Source of the DNA: Ketobacter sp.
GTDB lineage: Bacteria; Pseudomonadota; Gammaproteobacteria; Pseudomonadales; Ketobacteraceae
Assembly: GCF_003671495.1 (NCBI RefSeq)
Contig: NZ_RCHN01000001.1
Span: forward strand, 23,463-87,462
Direction of reading: 5' to 3'
DNA length: 64,000 nt
A program made the position numbers and the translations under genes. The notes beneath the pieces are model-generated. The model worked only from the letters and a program-made list of their open reading frames with translations. It searched no databases and was not told where the DNA came from. Positions 57,610 to 64,000 of the stretch are shown here, one piece after another (the first letter of the stretch is position 1; the number at the start of each line of letters is the position of its first letter).

Positions 57610-57618
57610 GAGGAGCGC

Positions 57619-58272
57619 ATGGCCACCATACTCAACCCAACCTATCGATCACGCCTGGGTTATCAGGCTGCGCTACTGGGGGGAATGTGCTACCTGATGA
57701 GCATGCTGTTGATCGGCGGCAACACCGCCACCCACCAATTGATCGACCAACATGTCCTGAACGACAAACTGGCGCTGTTGGATCAGGTGATGCCCCATTC
57801 CCTGTACGACAACGATCCCGTTGCCGACAGTCAGGTCATCCAGTACCGCGACCTGTTCAAGGAGCCCATCGAAATTCTGCCAGCGCGCCTGGGCAACGAA
57901 TTTTCCGGTGCCGCCCTGAATCTGACGGTGCAGGGTTGGGGCGGCCCGCTAAACTTCATCATGGCGGTGGATGCCAGCGGCCAGGTCCTGGGTGTGCGGG
58001 TCATCAATCACAAGGAAACCCCCGGCCTTGCGGACAAAATTGAATTGGAGAAAGACGACTGGATCACCGGCTTCGACGGCCGCTCCCTCAGCAACACCAG
58101 CCACATCCAGTGGGCGGTCAAAAAGGACAATGGCGAGTTCGATCAATTCACCGGGGCCACCATCACGCCCCGCGCCCTGGTGAGTGGGGTCTATCGTGGC
58201 CTGCAGTGTTTCCAGCACTGGCGGCAGCAAGCCCAAGCACAAACCCGTGCCAAAGAGGAGTCAGGATCATGA
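57619..58272 (+). CDS. rnfG: RnfG, covalently flavinylated subunit
   Basis: A 217-residue subunit with one N-terminal membrane helix and a periplasmic FMN-binding domain; the flavin-bearing Thr is in [20 protein letters not shown] precedes the ATG. Flavinylation requires ApbE, not encoded in this window. Confidence 0.94.
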   Translation: MATILNPTYRSRLGYQAALLGGMCYLMSMLLIGGNTATHQLIDQHVLNDKLALLDQVMPHSLYDNDPVADSQVIQYRDLFKEPIEILPARLGNEFSGAALNLTVQGWGGPLNFIMAVDASGQVLGVRVINHKETPGLADKIELEKDDWITGFDGRSLSNTSHIQWAVKKDNGEFDQFTGATITPRALVSGVYRGLQCFQHWRQQAQAQTRAKEESGS

Positions 58273-58970
58273 GCACAGCATCGACCCCCAAAGCCCCCGC
58301 TTACCGCACCATTTTTCGCGATGGACTGTGGGACAACAACGTGGCCATGGGACAAATGCTGGGACTGTGCCCCTTGCTGGCGGTCACCACCAGCGCCACC
58401 AACGGCCTGGGCATGGGCATGGCCACCCTGGCCGTGTTGATGCTCACCAACACCCTGGTATCCCTCATCCGCGGCATCGTCACGCCTCAGGTCCGCATCC
58501 CGGTGTTCATCGTTTTGATTGCATCGGTGGTCACCCTGGTGGACATGGCCATCAACGCCTGGATGCACGAGCTGTACAAAGTACTGGGCCTGTTCATCGC
58601 CCTGATTGTCACCAACTGCGCCATCTTCGGGCGGGTGGAAGCCTTCGCCTCCAAACAACCGGTGCTTCCCGCCATGGCCGATGCGCTGGCCATGGGCATC
58701 GGTTTCACCTGGGTGCTGGTGGCCATTGGTGCCATGCGGGAAGTTCTCGGCAGCGGGACCCTGTTCGCCCACGCCTCACTGCTGTTGGGCGATCACTTCA
58801 CCTGGCTGGAGGTAACCGTCATCCCGGACTTTTCCGGCATACTACTGTCCATCCTGCCCCCGGGCGCCTTCATGGCACTGGGTTTTCTGATTGCCATAAA
58901 ACGCCTGATCGACCGGGGCATTAAAGCCCGCCAGGAACGGGCCGCACTGGCAGGCCTGGTCACCCAGTAA
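58269..58970 (+). CDS. rnfE: RnfE, membrane subunit
   Basis: A 233-residue RnfA paralogue starting at the ATG at 58269, which overlaps the rnfG stop (ATGA); a longer frame back to 58110 lies inside rnf[21 protein letters not shown] and [16 protein letters not shown] hold the conserved Cys. Six membrane helices. Confidence 0.94.
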   Translation: MSTASTPKAPAYRTIFRDGLWDNNVAMGQMLGLCPLLAVTTSATNGLGMGMATLAVLMLTNTLVSLIRGIVTPQVRIPVFIVLIASVVTLVDMAINAWMHELYKVLGLFIALIVTNCAIFGRVEAFASKQPVLPAMADALAMGIGFTWVLVAIGAMREVLGSGTLFAHASLLLGDHFTWLEVTVIPDFSGILLSILPPGAFMALGFLIAIKRLIDRGIKARQERAALAGLVTQ

Positions 58971-58996
58971 TGGCCGATGTTGAGGAGGATCACATT

Positions 58997-59260
58997 ATGC
59001 AGGTGAGTGTTGCGTACGTAGGCGCCCTGTCCAACAGTTGGCAGGAACTGAAGGTGGAAGAGCATTGCACGGTTGCGGATGCCATTGCGCAATCCGGCGT
59101 GCTGCAGCAGTTTCCGGAAATTGATCTGAAGAAAAACAAAGTGGGCATCTATGGAAAATTCGCCAAGCTGAACAACCCGCTGCAGGATGGCGACCGCGTA
59201 GAAATCTATCGCCCCATCACCCGGGTTCTGGACGAGGATGATGACGACGATGACGATTGA
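58997..59260 (+). CDS. rnfH: RnfH, Rnf-associated ubiquitin-fold protein
   Basis: An 87-residue RnfH from the ATG at 58997, which has AGGAGGAT 6 bp upstream; an ATG at 58970 is in frame but would cover that site. [13 protein letters not shown] and [29 protein letters not shown] are family signatures. It ends in a run of Asp. Usually the last gene of rnf1 operons in nif regions; its role is unclear. Confidence 0.92.
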   Translation: MQVSVAYVGALSNSWQELKVEEHCTVADAIAQSGVLQQFPEIDLKKNKVGIYGKFAKLNNPLQDGDRVEIYRPITRVLDEDDDDDDD

Positions 59261-59343
59261 TTCAATCATCACCCCTGAACATTGACAAGCGGTCACCGGT
59301 TTTGCTCCTATAGGCTATCTGTCAATGTGGCTCTGGATTGCCT

Positions 59344-59724
59344 ATGTCCAATTTCGATGTGGTCGAGATCAAATCGTTTGTACCCGCCCGGGATTTCAGT
59401 CTTGCGCTGGCTTTCTACCAGCACATCGGTTTTGAATTAAAGTGGAACAGCGACGATCTGGCCTATTTTGCTGCCGGCAACGCCAGCTTTCTGTTGCAAA
59501 ACTTCTATGAACCAGCCCACGCACATAACTTCATGATGCACTTGCTCGTAGAATGCGTGGAGGCTTGGCACACGCGCATCATCGACAGCGGAGCCCTGGA
59601 TGTGTTCGACATTCAGCTGGGGGCGGTCGAGGATCGGGATTGGGGAATGCGCGATTTCACCTTGCGTGATCCCAGTGGGGTTCTGTGGCGCATTGCACAA
59701 AACACGGAACCCAAGGTTTCCTGA
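59344..59724 (+). CDS. VOC-family (glyoxalase-like) protein
   Basis: About 126 residues from the ATG at 59344; a TTG two codons earlier is less likely. The fold motifs FVPARDFSLALAFYQHIGFE and NFMMHLLVEC, with LRDPSGVLWRIAQ at the end, fit the vicinal oxygen chelate family. The Glu/His metal set is incomplete by eye, so it may bind a ligand rather than catalyse. It lies past the rnf operon and probably outside the nif island. Confidence 0.82.
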   Translation: MSNFDVVEIKSFVPARDFSLALAFYQHIGFELKWNSDDLAYFAAGNASFLLQNFYEPAHAHNFMMHLLVECVEAWHTRIIDSGALDVFDIQLGAVEDRDWGMRDFTLRDPSGVLWRIAQNTEPKVS

Positions 59725-59775
59725 TCCACCTTGGCCCTACCTGCCATGCTAACCCGAGATAAAAAGGAGCACAGA

Positions 59776-60180
59776 TTGAAACTCACCGGTGAATGTTTTT
59801 GCGGTGGCATCCGCTATGAAATCAACGGCACACTGCGGGATGCCAGGTCATGCCATTGCTCCCGCTGCAGAAAGGCCTTCAGTGCCCAGGCATCGGCGTA
59901 CGCCTTGGTGGACCCGGATCAGTTCCACTGGCTCCAAGGCAAAGAGTTGCTCTCAACCTACCTGAGCCAGGCGGACTATGGCTTCCAGTTCTGCAGTCGC
60001 TGCGGCTCCACCCTGTGTGGCCTCCACCTGGGTAAGGTGCACGGTATCACCCTGGGATGCCTGAACGAGGACCCCAACATCGAAATCGGCCGCCATATTT
60101 TCGTGGGCTCCAAAGCCAGCTGGGAAGTCATCCCCCCGGGCGTCAACCAGCATGACGGGCACGCCCCTGAAGCGCTCTGA
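59776..60180 (+). CDS. GFA-family zinc protein
   Basis: About 134 residues if translation begins at the TTG at 59776, which has AAGGAG 6 bp upstream and gives the normal family start (KLTGECFCGGIRYEI); the frame is open further 5' but without a ribosome site. Cys motifs CFCGG, CHCSRC and CSRCGS bind zinc as in glutathione-dependent formaldehyde-activating (GFA/CENP-V) proteins. Actual activity is unknown for most members. Confidence 0.85.
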   Translation: MKLTGECFCGGIRYEINGTLRDARSCHCSRCRKAFSAQASAYALVDPDQFHWLQGKELLSTYLSQADYGFQFCSRCGSTLCGLHLGKVHGITLGCLNEDPNIEIGRHIFVGSKASWEVIPPGVNQHDGHAPEAL

Positions 60181-60379
60181 CCGAGGGCAACTGCAGGATC
60201 AGTGCTATGGTGAAATCAATGCGGGCCCTGGCCATCCGATTGCGGCCACCGACCCCTTCCTCGTCCGCATACGTAAACGATTATCGCGCATGCTGATGTG
60301 GTTGTGGTCGGCGTCGTTTATCCTGTTGAGTGTGCTTATGTTGTACGTAACCTACAATACCATCAGCCTCACACTCTAG
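60152..60379 (+). CDS. Possible small membrane protein
   Basis: A 75-codon frame overlaps the end of the GFA gene by 29 bp. Its C-terminal half is hydrophobic (MLMWLWSASFILLSVLMLYV), giving one membrane segment, preceded by basic residues (RIRKRLSRM). The start is uncertain because no good ribosome site is seen; an internal ATG would leave only the membrane part. No family is recognised. Confidence 0.45.
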   Translation: MTGTPLKRSDRGQLQDQCYGEINAGPGHPIAATDPFLVRIRKRLSRMLMWLWSASFILLSVLMLYVTYNTISLTL

Positions 60380-60401
60380 GGTATCCACCGGGCACCACGC
60401 T

Positions 60402-61511
60402 TCAACTATCCCCGTAGATTTTCTCATTCAACGCCAGCAAACGCTGGCGCACGGCCTGAACATCCGCATCCTGCAGGATCAGGTGGCCCAGCTTACGGCC
60501 GGGGCGCACACTTTTGTTGTACCAATGCAGGCTCACGTCATCGGTCAGCAATGCCTTTTGATCCAGGGGAATCCCCAAAAGATTCAACATGCCGGCAGCG
60601 CCCTGTAACCGGGTCGAGCCCAGGGGCCAGCCGGCTACGGCACGCATGTGATTTTCAAACTGGGATGCCAGCCCGGCCTGCATGGTCCAATGGCCGCTGT
60701 TGTGCACCCGCGGGGCCAGCTCATTCACCCACCATTGATCACCCGCCACAAAACATTCCATGGCCATCATCCCCACGTATTCCAGATGCTCCTGAATACG
60801 GGCCAGGCCGGCCTGGGCCTGTTCAGCAATCGAGGCAGGCAAGGCCTGCGCAGGCGCCACCGAGTGCAGCAGCACCCCGCTCCGGTGGACATTTTCGGTG
60901 GGCGGATAAAAGCGGATATCGCCCTGGGGGGAGCGGGCGGCCAGGAAGGACACCTCGCGCTCGAAATTCATGGTGGGTTCCGCCAGGTAGGAGACCTCAC
61001 GCCACTGGGCCTGCTGGGCAAACGCCGCCACGTCCTGATCGTTGTGCAGGCGCCACTGGGCCTTGCCATCGTAGCCTTCTTCAGTGTGCTTGATCACCAG
61101 GGGAAAGCCGAAGCGGTCAGTGGCGGTATTCAGGTCCACCGCTTCACGCAACGGAACGCAGGGAGTATGGGATACCTCAAGGGACATCAGCATCTGCTTC
61201 TGGCGCCAGCGGTTCTGACACTGATACAGGGCGTTCACCGGCGGATACACCGGGCAAAGCTCACTGAACGGTTGCAGCCGGGCCACTTCGATCTGTTCCC
61301 GTTCCACGGTCATCACCTCCGGCTGGCCCAACTCCCGGTAGAGCTGCTCAACGGCAACCCCCTCCCGCAGGGTGACAATGGGGCCCAAGCCATTAACCGG
61401 TGATGCGTCTTCATCGGGCTCCGCCAGAAAGCTGAAGCGCATTCCCATGGGAATACCCGCCAGAGCCATCATCCGGGCCAACTGTCCGCATCCGAGAATG
61501 GCCACCTGCAT
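60402..61511 (-). CDS. purK: PurK, N5-carboxyaminoimidazole ribonucleotide synthase
   Basis: From the ATG at 61511 (TGATG overlap with the purE stop, GGAGG 7 bp upstream) the product is 369 residues. ATP-grasp enzyme of purine synthesis that carboxylates AIR with bicarbonate. ILGCGQLARMMALAGIPMGM at the N-terminus, TEEGYDGKAQWRL and NELAPRVHNSGHWTMQAG are family signatures. Confidence 0.96.
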   Translation of the reverse strand: MQVAILGCGQLARMMALAGIPMGMRFSFLAEPDEDASPVNGLGPIVTLREGVAVEQLYRELGQPEVMTVEREQIEVARLQPFSELCPVYPPVNALYQCQNRWRQKQMLMSLEVSHTPCVPLREAVDLNTATDRFGFPLVIKHTEEGYDGKAQWRLHNDQDVAAFAQQAQWREVSYLAEPTMNFEREVSFLAARSPQGDIRFYPPTENVHRSGVLLHSVAPAQALPASIAEQAQAGLARIQEHLEYVGMMAMECFVAGDQWWVNELAPRVHNSGHWTMQAGLASQFENHMRAVAGWPLGSTRLQGAAGMLNLLGIPLDQKALLTDDVSLHWYNKSVRPGRKLGHLILQDADVQAVRQRLLALNEKIYGDS

Positions 61512-61993
61512 CACTCAACCTCCACCGGCACAGCGTCAGTCTGGCGGGCGCGCCATTCCAGGAACCGCTGTTTCAGCTCCGGGTCCGTCAGTGCCAACAC
61601 CTGGCTTGCCATCACCCCGGCGTTAAAGGCACCGGGCTCACCGATGGCCTGGGTGGCCACCGCAATGCCCTTGGGCATCTGCACGATGGACAGCAGGCTG
61701 TCCAGGCCATTGAGCTGGCGGCTGGACACCGGCACCGCAATCACCGGCAACCAGGTGAGGGCCGCGGTCATACCCGGCAAATGGGCGGCGCCACCGGCTC
61801 CGGCAATGATCACGCGAATCCCCCGCTCCGGCGCCTGCTCGGCAAATTCATACAACCGTTGCGGCGTACGATGAGCAGACACCACGCGGGTCTCATAGGG
61901 GACCTTCAGTTCGTCCAACACCTGGGCGGCCAACTTCAAGGTGGGCCAATCGGATCGGGATCCCATGATAATACTGACAATGGGTTGCTGCAT
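61511..61993 (-). CDS. purE: PurE, N5-CAIR mutase
   Basis: A 160-residue class I Pur[22 protein letters not shown] with the catalytic His, and [15 protein letters not shown] are signatures. It turns N5-CAIR to CAIR, the step after PurK. The genes overlap and form the usual purEK operon. Confidence 0.97.
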   Translation of the reverse strand: MQQPIVSIIMGSRSDWPTLKLAAQVLDELKVPYETRVVSAHRTPQRLYEFAEQAPERGIRVIIAGAGGAAHLPGMTAALTWLPVIAVPVSSRQLNGLDSLLSIVQMPKGIAVATQAIGEPGAFNAGVMASQVLALTDPELKQRFLEWRARQTDAVPVEVE

Positions 61994-62297
61994 GATGCCT
62001 CCAGCTAATTAACAATCAAAAACCTGATGCTTCGTATACGAATTCTGTAACTCTATATATGCAAGTGTGTCTGTGTAAGTGTATCCAGGGGAAGATGTGA
62101 CGGTGGGATAGTTGCCACACCCTGGGCCTTCACTTGCGCCCTGAGCTTCCACAAAAGGGGCATTATACTGCAAATCGGCCCCAGGTCCGGCAAAGTATTA
62201 ACCGAGATCAACGAGGCCGCCTGCACCCCTTGTGGCGAACTGCAAACACCCTATACTGTCTGACTTATTGGCTACACCACTGGGTTTTGACCGAAAA
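61994..62297. promoter_or_regulatory. purE / oxygenase divergent intergenic region (304 bp)
   Basis: No gene is seen. A plus-strand promoter is suggested by TTGTGG (62230-62235), 16 bp, TATACT (62252-62257) before the oxygenase gene. On the minus strand a TATAAT -10 lies at 62162-62167 for purE with no clear -35. No PurR-like operator was recognised. Confidence 0.45.
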
Positions 62298-62936
62298 ATG
62301 AACAACATACTGAATCTGGAGGCCCTGCAAAACGCGCCTCTCAACACCGAACCCTATCCCTATTTCACTGTGTCACACTCCATCCTGGAGGACGCTGTGG
62401 GGGCCGTCATCCGCGATTTCCCCAAAATCCAGGACGGTGGCAGCTACAACCTGGATGACGTCAGATACGGCCCCGAGTTCGATAACTTCCTGAAATCCCT
62501 GGATACTCCCGAATTCCGCAAGATTCTGTGCGACAAGTTCGATGTGGACATCATGGACCTGCCCATGATGATTACCCTGCGCGGCTATTCCCGCAAAAAG
62601 GACGGGCGCATTCATACGGATTCCAAAACCAAGGTGCTCACCATCCTCATTTATCTGAACGAGGATTGGAGTGCGGAAACCGGCCGCCTGCGGGTACTGC
62701 GGGGCCCCGATGACATGGAAGACTACGCCGAGGAAATCCTGCCCGGCCCGGGCAGCCTGATGGCGTTCAAGGTCACCGACAATGGCTGGCACGGGTACCC
62801 CTCCTACGAGGGCCAGCGCCAATCCATCCAGATCAACTTCCTCACCAGCGAAGCCGCCAACAACAAGCACCGCTTCTTCCACGGACTGAGCGCCAAGTTG
62901 AAAAAACTGCGCCGGGGCAGCGCCGAGGACTACTGA
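62298..62936 (+). CDS. 2-oxoglutarate/Fe(II)-dependent oxygenase
   Basis: About 212 residues from the ATG at 62298; the 22-codon extension to 62232 crosses the predicted promoter. The double-stranded beta-helix is seen as RIHTDSKTKVLTILIYLNED (HxD metal ligands), with the distal His in DNGWHGYPS and the 2-oxoglutarate-binding Arg in GQRQSIQINF. It is a soluble dioxygenase. The substrate is unknown; relatives hydroxylate proteins or small molecules. Confidence 0.87.
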   Translation: MNNILNLEALQNAPLNTEPYPYFTVSHSILEDAVGAVIRDFPKIQDGGSYNLDDVRYGPEFDNFLKSLDTPEFRKILCDKFDVDIMDLPMMITLRGYSRKKDGRIHTDSKTKVLTILIYLNEDWSAETGRLRVLRGPDDMEDYAEEILPGPGSLMAFKVTDNGWHGYPSYEGQRQSIQINFLTSEAANNKHRFFHGLSAKLKKLRRGSAEDY

Positions 62937-62974
62937 AGCGGGCGCCTGCACCGACAACCATTACAAGGAATAAC

Positions 62975-63925
62975 ATGAGTTTAAGACGCCCCCTTTATCT
63001 GTCCGTCGGCTTTGTGGCGGCCGCCGTGATCGCCGTGGCCCTGCTGGCCAGCCACTACCGACACGAGCTCTACCAGTCCGGCATCGAAAGCAACGCCAGC
63101 GCCCTGGGTCTGCAAATCAAGACCCTGGAAGTGGACGGCATGCTCTGGTCCTATATGGAGAACGAACGCCAGGCGCAGCAACCCACCCTGGTGCTGGTGC
63201 ACGGTTTCGGCGCCTCCAAGGACACCTGGCTCGCCCTGTCCAAGTACCTGGCCGCCGACTATCATCTGGTGATCCCCGACCTGCCGGGCCACGGCGATTC
63301 CGGCTTCGACCCCAGCCTCACCTATTCTCTGGCCACCCAGAGCCGACTGCTCCACGACTTCGTGACCGCCCTGGATCTGGAGCCGTTCCACCTGCTCGGC
63401 AATTCCATGGGCGGCGGCATCACCGGGGCCTACGCCGGTACCTATCCGGACCAGTTACGCTCCGCCATTCTGCTGAATCCGGCGGGGATCGTGGAATATC
63501 GCAGCGATTACCAGCAACGCCTGGAACAGGGGGAAAACCCCTTGCTGGTGAATTCCGTGGCGGACCTGGATTTTCTGTTTGAGTATGCGGTGGCGGACAA
63601 GATCAGCATTCACTGGCCCTTCAACCAGGTGCTGGTGGACAAGGCCATTGCCAGGCGGCCGGCCCAGGACAAGGTATTTAACGACCTGACCGCCGACCCC
63701 AGCGCCAGCACCAAAGCCCAGGTGGCACAGATTACGGCCCCCACCCTGGTGGTGTGGGGCAAGCAGGATCGCATCATTGCCCCCGAAAACGCGGCGCTGT
63801 ACCAGCAGGCCAACCCCAGTATTCAGGTCAAACTGCTGGATCACGTGGGCCATATCCCCATGGTGGAGATCCCGGAGGCCTGTGCCGGGATTGTGCGCGA
63901 GTTTACGCTGCAGGCGGCGCGCTGA
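62975..63925 (+). CDS. Membrane-anchored alpha/beta hydrolase
   Basis: A 316-residue hydrolase with an N-terminal membrane anchor (LYLSVGFVAAAVIAVALLAS). Oxyanion loop VHGFGASKDTW, nucleophile GNSMGG, acid in GKQDRI and His in DHVGHIPM form the complete triad. It lies 38 bp after the oxygenase gene, so both may be cotranscribed. The active domain should face the periplasm. Substrate unknown; esterase or lipase-like activity is likely. Confidence 0.88.
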   Translation: MSLRRPLYLSVGFVAAAVIAVALLASHYRHELYQSGIESNASALGLQIKTLEVDGMLWSYMENERQAQQPTLVLVHGFGASKDTWLALSKYLAADYHLVIPDLPGHGDSGFDPSLTYSLATQSRLLHDFVTALDLEPFHLLGNSMGGGITGAYAGTYPDQLRSAILLNPAGIVEYRSDYQQRLEQGENPLLVNSVADLDFLFEYAVADKISIHWPFNQVLVDKAIARRPAQDKVFNDLTADPSASTKAQVAQITAPTLVVWGKQDRIIAPENAALYQQANPSIQVKLLDHVGHIPMVEIPEACAGIVREFTLQAAR

Positions 63926-63972
63926 GCCTCCTCCAAGGGTCACAACAGGCAGAACCGTTCACAAGCAAACCA

Positions 63973-64000
63973 ACCTATATCAAAATATTTTGATATAGGT
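63973..64000. repeat. Perfect 28-bp AT-rich palindrome at window end
   Basis: Two 14-nt arms (63973-63986 and 63987-64000) are exact reverse complements, starting ACCTATATCAAAAT. It begins 48 bp after the hydrolase stop and may extend past the window edge only if the flanks also pair. It could be a terminator stem, an operator or a mobile-element end. Confidence 0.7.

Overview
The window is about 64 kb of a gammaproteobacterial chromosome. Gene order and protein sequences resemble the nif regions of Azotobacter vinelandii and Pseudomonas stutzeri: iscA-nifUSV-cysE-nifW-nifZ-nifM-clpX with nifF, nifENX with its small accessory genes, nifHDKTY, nifB-fdxN-nifO-nifQ-rhdN-grx, nifLA, and an Rnf complex. 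NifD and NifK carry their cluster ligands at the same residue numbers as the A. vinelandii proteins. The glycolytic block (tkt, gap, pgk, fba), recQ and purEK also fit a gammaproteobacterium. No species can be named from the sequence alone. No rRNA, tRNA, CRISPR array or insertion sequence was seen.

Layout. Positions 1-13226 are ordinary chromosome: the end of a short-chain dehydrogenase gene, an integron-type integrase gene with an SOS (LexA) box, a hydrolase, the operon tkt-gap-lipoprotein-pgk-fba, a TonB-dependent receptor and recQ. Positions 13227-59260 are a nearly continuous nitrogen-fixation island, mostly on the minus strand. From left to right it holds nifF (+); clpX/nifM/nifZ/nifW/TPR/cysE/nifV/nifS/nifU/iscA; DUF364, a small protein, two ferredoxins, DUF683, DUF269, nifX, nifN, nifE; a secreted protein; a SagB-type dehydrogenase with a NifZ-like protein and a 26-residue membrane peptide; two copies of a Na/Pi-type transporter plus coiled-coil module; an LRV Fe-S protein; nifY, nifT, nifK, nifD, nifH; a SIR2-like gene (+); a Nif11 gene (+); nafY, bolA, grx, rhdN, nifQ, nifO, fdxN, nifB; nifA, nifL; and rnfABCDGEH (+). 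Positions 59261-64000 return to ordinary genes: a VOC protein, a GFA protein, purK, purE, a 2OG-Fe(II) oxygenase and a hydrolase.

How it works together. NifL/NifA control a regulon that can be read in the DNA: sigma-54 (-24/-12) promoters paired with NifA upstream activator sites (TGT-N10-ACA) precede nifF, iscA-nifU, nifE, nifH, nifB, the Nif11 gene and rnf. nifLA itself has a sigma-54 site, and the SagB/NifZ-like operon has one without a suitably placed UAS. Most UAS sites fit an extended form TGTCG-N6-CGACA. NifUS/IscA and CysE supply Fe-S clusters and cysteine. NifB, NifEN, NifV, NifQ, NifX, NifY and NafY make and carry the FeMo cofactor. NifH and NifDK form nitrogenase, with NifW, NifZ and NifM as maturation factors. 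Rnf, ferredoxins and flavodoxin supply electrons.

The least explained parts are: a NifA-type operon joining a 26-residue membrane peptide, a stand-alone NifZ-domain protein and a two-domain SagB dehydrogenase; the duplicated transporter/coiled-coil modules with FNR-like boxes; a SIR2-like gene divergent from nifH; a stand-alone Nif11 gene; and a shared UAS / FNR-like box / UAS layout in the two divergent control regions (nifH and nifL-rnf).
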